Origin: JAVKMO01 sp031539345
GTDB lineage: Bacteria > Bacteroidota > Bacteroidia > Chitinophagales > Chitinophagaceae
Assembly (NCBI GenBank): GCA_031539345.1
Contig: JAVKMO010000013.1
Coordinates: 62,001 to 126,000, forward strand
Direction of reading: 5' to 3'
DNA: 64,000 bases
The notes beneath the pieces are model-generated. The model made no database searches. It was given only the letters and a program-made list of their open reading frames with translations, and was not told the origin of the DNA. Both the position numbers and the translations under genes were made by a program. Positions 1 through 6,746 of the stretch are shown here, piece after piece (position 1 is the stretch's first letter; every line of letters begins with the position of its first letter).

Positions 1-2
1 GA

Positions 3-1976
3 GTTTCTGTTGATGCAATTGGCAATATTGCTTATCGCATGACATTGCAAACTCGCGAACAACATATCAAAAGAGACAAGGCAACATCTAATATTTGTAC
101 TGCACAAGCACTCCTTGCTATCATGGCTTCAATGTATGCAGTGTACCACGGTAAGGCAGGATTATTATTGATGGCACAAAGTATTCATCATTATGCGTAT
201 CAATTTCAACAGTTTTTGCAACAACAACATTATACGCTTGTAAATACAAATTTGTTTGATACAATAACGATAAAAACAAATGAACAGTCTCCTTTTCAAG
301 TTCAACAAATAAAAGAGCGTGCGGCACAAGCAAAAATGAATTTGCATTTTCATAACCATGATACCATTAGTATCAGCTTTGATGAAACAACAAATGTCAG
401 TGATGTTGTTTTATTGAGTAAAGTGTTTAGCAACCAAAAAATTGTTTTAAAAAAAATCAATGCAAAAAAACCGACTGTGTTTTTAGCACAAGATTTAATA
501 CGCAAACGAGACTGTTTAACGCATCAAATTTTTCATCACTATACTTCAGAAACGGCACTTTTGCGGTATATTAAACACTTAGAAAATAAAGACTTGTCTT
601 TAGCAGATGCCATGATTCCACTTGGTTCTTGTACTATGAAATTAAATGCAACAAGTGAAATGATCCCCCTTTCGTGGAAAGCATTTACTGACATTCACCC
701 TTATGCACCCTTAGAACAAGCACAAGGTTACATGACGATTATCGAAACATTGAAAAAATATTTACAAGAAATAACAGCTTTTGATGACATTAGTTTTCAG
801 CCTAATTCTGGTGCACAAGGTGAGTATGCAGGCTTGATGGTAATTAGAGAATATTTTAAATATCACCAACAAACACAGCGTCATAAAATTTTAATTCCTG
901 TTTCGGCACACGGCACAAATCCTGCAAGTGCAGCAATGTGTGGCTTTGATGTGATTGTGGTGCGTTGCGATGAAAAAGGCAATATTGATGCCATTGATTT
1001 GAAAGAAAAAGCAGAACAACATCAAAATGAATTAGCCGGCTTAATGATTACCTATCCATCAACACACGGCGTGTATGAAGAAGGCGTTCGAGCGATTTGC
1101 GAACTTGTTCATCAACATGGTGGCTTAGTTTATATGGACGGTGCAAACATGAATGCACAAGTAGGACTAACTTCTCCTGCACATATTGGAGCTGATGTTT
1201 GTCATTTGAATTTGCATAAAACATTTTCTATTCCACACGGCGGTGGCGGACCAGGTATGGGACCGATTGGCGTGAATAAAAAATTAGCTCCCTTTTTACC
1301 TCAACACCATTTGTTGCCAAAAACCAATAACGACAATACACTTGGAGCCGTTTCTGCCGCACCTTTTGGCAGTGCTTTGATATTGTTGATTTCTTATGGA
1401 TATATTCAATTACTCGGAACAGAAGGGTGCAAAAATGCCAGTGTTTATGCCATTTTAAATGCAAATTATATCAAAGCAAAAATTCAACATGCTTTTACGC
1501 CACTTTATGTTGGGCAAAAAAATAGGGTAGCGCATGAGTTGATTTTAGATTTGAGAGAATTTAAAAAAACAGCCAATATCGATGCAATAGATGTTGCAAA
1601 GAGATTGATTGATTTTAGTTTTCACCCGCCAACATTAGCTTTTCCAGTTCCTGGAACAATTATGATAGAACCAACCGAAAGCGAACCCAAAGAAGAATTA
1701 GACCGTTTTTGCGACGCTTTGATTTGTATAAGAAAGGAAATTCAAGAAATTGAAGAAGGTCAATACCAACAAGATGACAACGTGTTGAAAAATGCCCCAC
1801 ACCCAATTCAGAGTATTGCAACAAGTGATTGGCAAAAAAAATACACTCGCGAAAAAGCAGTCTATCCACAAAAATATTTGCAACAAAAAAAGTTTTGGCC
1901 TCGCATTGCTCGTATTAATGATACGTATGGCGACAGAAATATTTTTTGTACTTGTCCCAGTTTAGAGCTGGAATAA
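3..1976 (+). CDS. gcvP: Glycine dehydrogenase (decarboxylating), P-protein, 3' part
   Basis: This is the C-terminal two thirds of the P-protein of the glycine cleavage system, which decarboxylates glycine and passes the aminomethyl group to lipoyl-GcvH. The frame is open from base 3 with no start, so the gene begins upstream of the window; the ATG at 39 is an internal methionine. The conserved block LQTREQHIKRDKATSNICTA opens the visible part. The PLP-binding lysine lies in HLNLHKTF (codon 1218-1220) and is followed by the glycine-rich stretch IPHGGGGPGMGPIG. GSCTMKLNA is also present. About 658 residues are visible of the usual 950 or so, and the C-terminus is intact. The other glycine-cleavage genes are not adjacent downstream. 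Confidence 0.96.
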   Translation, partial: VSVDAIGNIAYRMTLQTREQHIKRDKATSNICTAQALLAIMASMYAVYHGKAGLLLMAQSIHHYAYQFQQFLQQQHYTLVNTNLFDTITIKTNEQSPFQVQQIKERAAQAKMNLHFHNHDTISISFDETTNVSDVVLLSKVFSNQKIVLKKINAKKPTVFLAQDLIRKRDCLTHQIFHHYTSETALLRYIKHLENKDLSLADAMIPLGSCTMKLNATSEMIPLSWKAFTDIHPYAPLEQAQGYMTIIETLKKYLQEITAFDDISFQPNSGAQGEYAGLMVIREYFKYHQQTQRHKILIPVSAHGTNPASAAMCGFDVIVVRCDEKGNIDAIDLKEKAEQHQNELAGLMITYPSTHGVYEEGVRAICELVHQHGGLVYMDGANMNAQVGLTSPAHIGADVCHLNLHKTFSIPHGGGGPGMGPIGVNKKLAPFLPQHHLLPKTNNDNTLGAVSAAPFGSALILLISYGYIQLLGTEGCKNASVYAILNANYIKAKIQHAFTPLYVGQKNRVAHELILDLREFKKTANIDAIDVAKRLIDFSFHPPTLAFPVPGTIMIEPTESEPKEELDRFCDALICIRKEIQEIEEGQYQQDDNVLKNAPHPIQSIATSDWQKKYTREKAVYPQKYLQQKKFWPRIARINDTYGDRNIFCTCPSLELE

Positions 1977-2053
1977 AATCGCCTTTCAACGATAACAATT
2001 AGAATACAACTGTATCTTTCATTTTTACCTTTTTTCTCATCGCTAATTATTTT

Positions 2054-2590
2054 ATGGATATTTTATTTCTCATTTTACAGATAGGTTCTTTTATTTTACT
2101 CGCCATCACCTTTCTTCTGATTGTAAAACAGAAAAAAAACATTTCTCCCACTCCAATTATTCCACAAACACCAGCTCAAACAATCATTAAAAACCCAGAT
2201 AAAACGGCATTAAATTACAAGTTACAAGCCTATGAACGCTTGATTTTATTTTGTGAAAGAATGTACCCGCCGCAATTGATTTTAAAAACATACAACGCAA
2301 ATTTTAGCGTAAAAGAAATGCAAGCCATTTTAAATGAAACGATTCAAAAAGAATTAGAACACAACATTACACAGCAAATTTACGTCAATCATAAAGTATG
2401 GAAATGGATGATAACCGTAAAAGACAACCACCTTTTTGCCATCAATGCCATAGCTGATGGAAGTAAAAATTTGTCGCCTGCGATGTATGTCAAAAAAATC
2501 ATAGAATATTATGATGGCAATGAATTGAGAGAGCAACATTTATTATTATTAGACGCTATTCAGCAAGAAGCAAAATTGATTTTAAAATAA
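2054..2590 (+). CDS. Membrane-anchored DUF7935-like protein, function unknown
   Basis: This 178-residue protein has one N-terminal hydrophobic helix (about residues 3-24), a short proline-rich linker, and a soluble domain starting near the phrase LQAYERLILFCERMYPPQL. That phrase recalls a Bacteroidota-restricted domain of unknown function (DUF7935). I assign it from memory and with moderate confidence. The helix suggests inner-membrane anchoring with the domain on the cytoplasmic side. The ATP-binding protein at 2597 begins 6 bases after the stop codon, so the two are probably co-transcribed. No catalytic motif is visible. Confidence 0.75.
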   Translation: MDILFLILQIGSFILLAITFLLIVKQKKNISPTPIIPQTPAQTIIKNPDKTALNYKLQAYERLILFCERMYPPQLILKTYNANFSVKEMQAILNETIQKELEHNITQQIYVNHKVWKWMITVKDNHLFAINAIADGSKNLSPAMYVKKIIEYYDGNELREQHLLLLDAIQQEAKLILK

Positions 2591-2596
2591 ATCCGA

Positions 2597-3343
2597 ATGA
2601 TAGAAGTCAATCATATCAGTAAATCTTTTTCAGGAATAAAAATTTTAAAAAATATTCATACCACAATGGAAAGTGGAAAAATGAATATGATTATTGGAAA
2701 AAGTGGTGGCGGAAAAACGGTATTGATGAAAATTTTGTTAGGGTTATTTGAACCCGACGAAGGAGATATTTTATATGACAACATTTCCTTTTCTAAGGGA
2801 ACAAAAGAACAAAAAAAACAATTGATGTCAAAAATAGGAATGGTCTTTCAAGGGTCTGCTTTGTTTGATAGTATGAGCGTTTTGGAAAACGTGATGATGC
2901 CTTTAAACTTTTATAGTAAAGATAAATACAACGTCAAACTTCAACGTGTAAAGGATAGTTTGAGTCGCGTGAATTTGACACAAGCCATTGAAAAAAGAAC
3001 GAATGAATTGAGCGGAGGAATGAAAAAAAGAGTTGCTATTGCAAGAGCTATTATTTTAAATCCAACTTACTTTTTTTTAGATGAACCAAATTCTGGTTTA
3101 GACCCTCAAACGTCTATTCTCATTGATCAATTGATACACGAATTGACCACAGAAAAAAAGATGACCACGATTGTCAATACGCATGACATGAATTCTATTT
3201 TAACGATGGGCGACAATATTAATTTTATGTCGCAAGGAAGTTTATTGTGGCGTGGACATCATTCTCAAATTGAACACAGCGACAATTTGTTGTTGAAACA
3301 ATTTGTCTTTGCCAATCGCTATGCTTCGTTAGAAATATCTTAA
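2597..3343 (+). CDS. ABC transporter ATP-binding protein, MlaF-like
   Basis: This is a 248-residue ABC ATPase with all core motifs: Walker A GKSGGGKT (residues 34-41), the Q-loop region FQGSALF (84-90), signature LSGGMKKR (138-145), Walker B YFFLDEP (158-164) and the switch histidine in NTHD. The FQGSALFDSMSVLENV and LSGGMKKRVAIARA wording is typical of the MlaF/Ttg2A family, which drives phospholipid or organic-solvent transport at the inner membrane. No MlaE permease or MlaD substrate-binding protein is adjacent. Instead an FtsX/LolC-like permease starts 10 bases downstream. Whether the two work together is not shown by sequence. Confidence 0.9.
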   Translation: MIEVNHISKSFSGIKILKNIHTTMESGKMNMIIGKSGGGKTVLMKILLGLFEPDEGDILYDNISFSKGTKEQKKQLMSKIGMVFQGSALFDSMSVLENVMMPLNFYSKDKYNVKLQRVKDSLSRVNLTQAIEKRTNELSGGMKKRVAIARAIILNPTYFFLDEPNSGLDPQTSILIDQLIHELTTEKKMTTIVNTHDMNSILTMGDNINFMSQGSLLWRGHHSQIEHSDNLLLKQFVFANRYASLEIS

Positions 3344-3353
3344 ATAAAACATT

Positions 3354-4601
3354 TTGAAGCCTTTATTTTTTATTGCTAAACGCTATTTTGTTTTTAAAAA
3401 ATCGACGCATATCGTCAATGTAATTTCGTGGATTAGCATTACGTCTATTGCCGTTTGTACAGCGGCACTCATTATTATTGCAAGTGTATTTAATGGAATT
3501 GATGGACTTATTAAATCGATGTATAATAATTATAGTCCAGCATTAAAAATCACTCCACAAAAAGGAAAAATTATTACCCTGAACGATACACTTAAAAATT
3601 ATTTAGAAAACAAAAATCACTTTTCTAATGTATCTTATACCGTTGCTTTGGACGCACTCATTCAAAGTAATCAGGCCCAATTGATTTGCAAATTGCAAGG
3701 CATTGATAGTAACTTTCAAAATAAAAAATTCAAGTCTTTATTTCTCCGAAATGGTGCTTATTTATATCCAGAGTATGCCGATAAATCTGCAGTATTATTA
3801 AGTACCGTTATGGCACGTTCTTTGGGTATTGATGTTGAAATGGGATTAGGTGAAGTGAGCCTTTACACAACTCCCGTTTTTTTACAATCTATGCAATTAG
3901 AACAAGAGTTAAAAACTTCTTATTGCCTGACTGTTGGCACGTATCAAATTCATAAAGACGTTGATATGCAATATTGTTTTGCCCCTTTATTGTTGGTGCA
4001 AAATTTGAGCGGACTGAATGCCAACCAATTTACAAGCATTGATGTTTTTGTCGATAGTATAAAACAAAATAACCTGCCTTCTATAAAAAAAATGATTCAA
4101 CAATTAGCCCCTTCACAAAGTCTTTTGATTGAAAATAAATTCGAACAAAACAAAAATCTATTTGCTATTTTAAGCTCAGAAAAACTCATCATTTACCTCA
4201 TTTTATCTTTCGTTATTTTTATTGCAGCTTTTAATATTGCAGGCACAATTAATTTGTTGATGATGGAAAAACGAAAGCAAATTTATCTTCTCCAAACATT
4301 TGGCTATTCATTTCTTCAAGTCAAAAAAATCTTTTTGTATTGCGGTTTTTTGTATGGCATTTTAGGTTTAGTAGGTGGCTTATTGTTGGGGAGTTTGATT
4401 TGTTTATTGCAACAACATTTTCACCTTATTCCCATTCAGGGCGATTTTGTTATCCATTATTTTCCTGTTGAATTTCGTGCCACAGATTTTTTTATCATCA
4501 GTGGTATTGCACTTTGTATCACTTTCTTTGCAAGCCAATATGCAATATGGAAGTTGAGAAAACAATTTAAAGTGAAAATACAACTTCAACAAATTAACTG
4601 A
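3354..4601 (+). CDS. FtsX/LolC-E-like ABC transporter permease
   Basis: This 415-residue protein has the layout of the lipoprotein-releasing (LolC/LolE) permease family: an N-terminal membrane helix (about residues 20-48), a large periplasmic domain (about 50-270) and three C-terminal helices (about 275-300, 325-350 and 375-398). The opening phrase IAKRYFVFKKSTHIVNVISW is typical of Bacteroidota members. The start codon is TTG: an in-frame stop at 3345-3347 leaves only ATT or TTG as possible starts, and the next methionine lies well inside the first periplasmic segment. It follows the MlaF-like ATPase by 10 bases and ends 3 bases before the convergent yceD gene. A role in moving lipoproteins or lipids towards the outer membrane is inferred from family. 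Confidence 0.87.
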   Translation: MKPLFFIAKRYFVFKKSTHIVNVISWISITSIAVCTAALIIIASVFNGIDGLIKSMYNNYSPALKITPQKGKIITLNDTLKNYLENKNHFSNVSYTVALDALIQSNQAQLICKLQGIDSNFQNKKFKSLFLRNGAYLYPEYADKSAVLLSTVMARSLGIDVEMGLGEVSLYTTPVFLQSMQLEQELKTSYCLTVGTYQIHKDVDMQYCFAPLLLVQNLSGLNANQFTSIDVFVDSIKQNNLPSIKKMIQQLAPSQSLLIENKFEQNKNLFAILSSEKLIIYLILSFVIFIAAFNIAGTINLLMMEKRKQIYLLQTFGYSFLQVKKIFLYCGFLYGILGLVGGLLLGSLICLLQQHFHLIPIQGDFVIHYFPVEFRATDFFIISGIALCITFFASQYAIWKLRKQFKVKIQLQQIN

Positions 4602-4604
4602 CCA

Positions 4605-5087
4605 TTACACTAAAAATTTTCTCAAAATATCTTGATTGCAAAAATCGCCTTTCCCCTCTTCGGTACATTTTTTAATCGAAGGAATTCCCAAATAGAGCAA
4701 GTCATCAACCCATTCTTTCACATTTAATTCTTGCTCATTAAAACCAATATAATACATATCAGGGTCTGTTTCATTGGCATTATATTCTATTGGATTATTC
4801 ACCATTTTGACAATTATATTGGCTTCGTCTAAAATGGGGATTGCAATATCACTTGTACACCTGTCGCAGCTACTTTGAATACTTCCATAGAGACTAAAAT
4901 GAAGTAGAAAAAAGTTCACTTTTTTTGTGATGCTCACTTCCATGTTCAGTTCTTTTACGGACACATTTTCCATATCTAAAGCATCGCAATTATCTTGTGA
5001 AAGCTCATAAGCGAACAACGCAGGAATGTCCATTTTTAATGTGCCAAAAGGAATTGAAAAGTGGTGAGGTCTTGTAGAATTATTCAT
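4605..5087 (-). CDS. yceD: YceD/DUF177 family protein (23S rRNA accumulation)
   Basis: This 160-residue protein matches the YceD (DUF177) family, needed for normal accumulation of 23S rRNA in bacteria and plastids. The central CDRC motif within SCDRCTSDIAIPI and the C-terminal Cys-containing segment (KKCTEEGKGDFCNQ) follow the family pattern. In most bacteria yceD is followed by rpmF (ribosomal protein L32). Here the next downstream feature is the convergent FtsX-like gene, so the usual pair is broken. Its start codon lies 4 bases after the stop codon of the YdeI/CDGSH gene, suggesting one transcript. Confidence 0.88.
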   Translation of the reverse strand: MNNSTRPHHFSIPFGTLKMDIPALFAYELSQDNCDALDMENVSVKELNMEVSITKKVNFFLLHFSLYGSIQSSCDRCTSDIAIPILDEANIIVKMVNNPIEYNANETDPDMYYIGFNEQELNVKEWVDDLLYLGIPSIKKCTEEGKGDFCNQDILRKFLV

Positions 5088-5091
5088 TGTT

Positions 5092-5748
5092 TTATTTTTT
5101 TAATTGTTTGTGCGAACCATCGCAATAAGGCATTCGTTTTGATAAGCCACAAAGGCAATCACTTAAGCCCTTTCCATTTAAAATTCGAGGTATGCAGTTT
5201 TCTACTCTTGCAATTCTTGTTGTTGCCTGTTTGGCAGAAGAAAAATGCAATAAATATTCCCTTTGCCTTCCCGGTGTTAAAGTATAAAAAGCTTTTTGTA
5301 ATGCAGGTTGTTGTTTGAAAGCAAGCACTAATTCATCAGCAAGGACAAACTCTGCCGTTGTCTTTTGAGGCACTTTTAATCCTTGTTTTTCTATTTCAAT
5401 TGCTTCGTTTAAATATTCTTTTATGATGTGCTTCAGTTGTAGAATTTCTTCTACAGTAGCTCCTCTTATTTGCCTTCCTGATTGTACATTTTTAGTTTGT
5501 TGGACGAGAATATTCTTTTTGTCAGACAACAAGGCTCCTTTAAAAAAAGAAATTGCACAATACATTTTAAATCCGTGAATGATAGCAATATTTCCACCAT
5601 TGAAAGTATAGCAAGGATGTCGCCATTTAAATTCTTCTGTCAAATTACAACTTACGGCAATCGTACGCAATGCTTTCATTTCCGCTTGCCACTTTTGTTC
5701 CTTGTTGAAAAACAAGTCCAATTCTGTTGGGTTATGGTGCTGAGGCAT
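5092..5748 (-). CDS. YdeI/DUF1801-type protein with C-terminal CDGSH iron-sulfur motif
   Basis: The first 185 or so residues resemble YdeI/OmpD-associated proteins with a DUF1801 fold (phrases EEFKWRHPCYTF, IIHGFKMYCAISFFKGALL, LTPGRQREYLLHF). The C-terminus carries a complete CDGSH-type [2Fe-2S] motif, CLCGLSKRMPYCDGSH. Its spacing C-x-C-x2-S-x3-P-x-C-D-G-S-H puts ligands at about C198, C200, C209 and H213. I start at the ATG at 5748 rather than the TTG at 5784. Family members begin near this point, and the TTG lies inside a perfect -7 promoter box. It probably forms an operon with yceD. The function of the combination is unknown; redox or stress sensing is only a guess. Confidence 0.85.
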   Translation of the reverse strand: MPQHHNPTELDLFFNKEQKWQAEMKALRTIAVSCNLTEEFKWRHPCYTFNGGNIAIIHGFKMYCAISFFKGALLSDKKNILVQQTKNVQSGRQIRGATVEEILQLKHIIKEYLNEAIEIEKQGLKVPQKTTAEFVLADELVLAFKQQPALQKAFYTLTPGRQREYLLHFSSAKQATTRIARVENCIPRILNGKGLSDCLCGLSKRMPYCDGSHKQLKK

Positions 5749-5781
5749 TGTTGATGAAAAAATAGAGAATGAAAACGAAGA

Positions 5782-5789
5782 CAAATTTA
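5782..5789 (-). promoter_or_regulatory. Candidate -7 promoter box for the YdeI/CDGSH-yceD operon
   Basis: Read on the minus strand this is TAAATTTG, an exact match to the Bacteroidota housekeeping -7 consensus TAnnTTTG. It lies 33 bases upstream of the ATG at 5748. I see no convincing -33 element. The box also argues against translation starting at the upstream TTG (5784), which would fall inside it. Confidence 0.5.
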
Positions 5790-5864
5790 TTTTTTATGAA
5801 ATGATAAAAAATAAAAAAGTAAATACGAAGAAATAGTCAAATGATATTACATGTAAAGTTGTAG

Positions 5865-5882
5865 CATATTTTTTTACTTTTC
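5865..5882 (+). promoter_or_regulatory. Candidate promoter upstream of the LolA-like gene
   Basis: The 13-base string CATATTTTTTTAC also occurs in the atpD and atpH promoters. Here it runs into TACTTTTC, a near match to the -7 consensus TAnnTTTG. It lies 29 bases before the ATG at 5912. The match is partial, so this is a suggestion only. Confidence 0.35.
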
Positions 5883-5911
5883 TCCTCTTTTTGTTTTCTC
5901 TTCAATACGCT

Positions 5912-6586
5912 ATGCAAAAACTTTTTATTGCCACAATTTGTTTATTCTTAACGGGTACGTTGTTTTCTCAAAATGAGATGAAAAGTAATGACATAGAAGC
6001 AAAAAAAATTTTACGAATACTAACAGAACAAATCAAAAATTATTCGTCGTTGAAATTGAACTTTTCGCTCAAACTCGAAGTCTATAATGGAAAAATTAAA
6101 ATACTCAATGAGAAAAAAGGAACAGTATGGATGAAAAAAGAAAAATATAAAGTTGATATTGATGAACAAGAAATTTTTTGTAATGGAACAAGTGTTTGGA
6201 ATTATGACCATAAAACAAAAGAAGTTCAAATTACAACGCCTGACCCTGCAAACAAAATGATTACGCCACAAAAATTATTGAGTAGTTTTTATGATGACAA
6301 TTTTTTGTATCGCTTAAATCCGCCCGTACGTTTGCAAAAGCAATTGTATAAAGAAATTGAAATGACGCCGATTGATAAAAGCAAACCGTTTTTTAAAATT
6401 TACGTTTACGTGGCTGAAAAAAAGAAGGGAAATTTACAAGTGTATCAAATTAAAGTTTTTGAAAAAAATGGGAATAAATACACTTATACCATGAGCAAAT
6501 TAGTAGAGAACAAAAAAATTGATGATGCGTTTTTTGAATTTAAAACGGCTAACTATCCTCATGTAGAGGTTGTAGATTTAAGATAA
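5912..6586 (+). CDS. LolA-like outer-membrane lipoprotein carrier protein
   Basis: This is a predicted periplasmic protein of 224 residues with an N-terminal signal peptide (MQKLFIATICLFLTGTLFSQ). It is followed by a LolA/LolB-type fold: KKGTVWMKKEKYKVDIDEQEIFCNGTSVWNYD is the family hallmark. LolA proteins carry lipoproteins from the inner-membrane Lol complex to the outer membrane; Bacteroidota have several divergent copies. I use the ATG at 5912 because the upstream TTG at 5891 adds seven residues that spoil the signal peptide. An FtsX/LolC-like permease is 1.3 kb upstream, consistent with a lipoprotein-trafficking neighbourhood. Confidence 0.85.
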   Translation: MQKLFIATICLFLTGTLFSQNEMKSNDIEAKKILRILTEQIKNYSSLKLNFSLKLEVYNGKIKILNEKKGTVWMKKEKYKVDIDEQEIFCNGTSVWNYDHKTKEVQITTPDPANKMITPQKLLSSFYDDNFLYRLNPPVRLQKQLYKEIEMTPIDKSKPFFKIYVYVAEKKKGNLQVYQIKVFEKNGNKYTYTMSKLVENKKIDDAFFEFKTANYPHVEVVDLR

Positions 6587-6733
6587 AATAAGAGATGGAA
6601 ATATGTTTCCACCTTCAAATTTTTATCGTCAATTTTTAAGTAGTAGGGCTTAAAAAAAGAGAAGCCATTTTTACTATACACACTTAGTTTTCTTTTTGTT
6701 TTTATCATTTTCAAACTGTTTCAAATAGTAAAA

Positions 6734-6741
6734 TACATTTG
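6734..6741 (+). promoter_or_regulatory. Candidate -7 promoter box for uvrD
   Basis: TACATTTG matches the Bacteroidota -7 consensus TAnnTTTG exactly. It ends only 5 bases before the uvrD ATG at 6747. If it is the real promoter, the transcript would begin at or beside the start codon and be leaderless. No clear -33 TTG is seen at normal spacing. Confidence 0.4.
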
Positions 6742-6746
6742 TTTGT

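Noticed and set aside
39..41. ATG at 39 as the start of the glycine dehydrogenase gene
   Set aside because: The frame is open to the left edge and encodes conserved P-protein sequence before this methionine, so the gene is cut by the window.
6596..6620. Weak hairpin (TGGAAA...TTTCCA) after the LolA-like gene
   Set aside because: The stem is only 6 bp and no proper T-run follows, so I cannot support it as a terminator.
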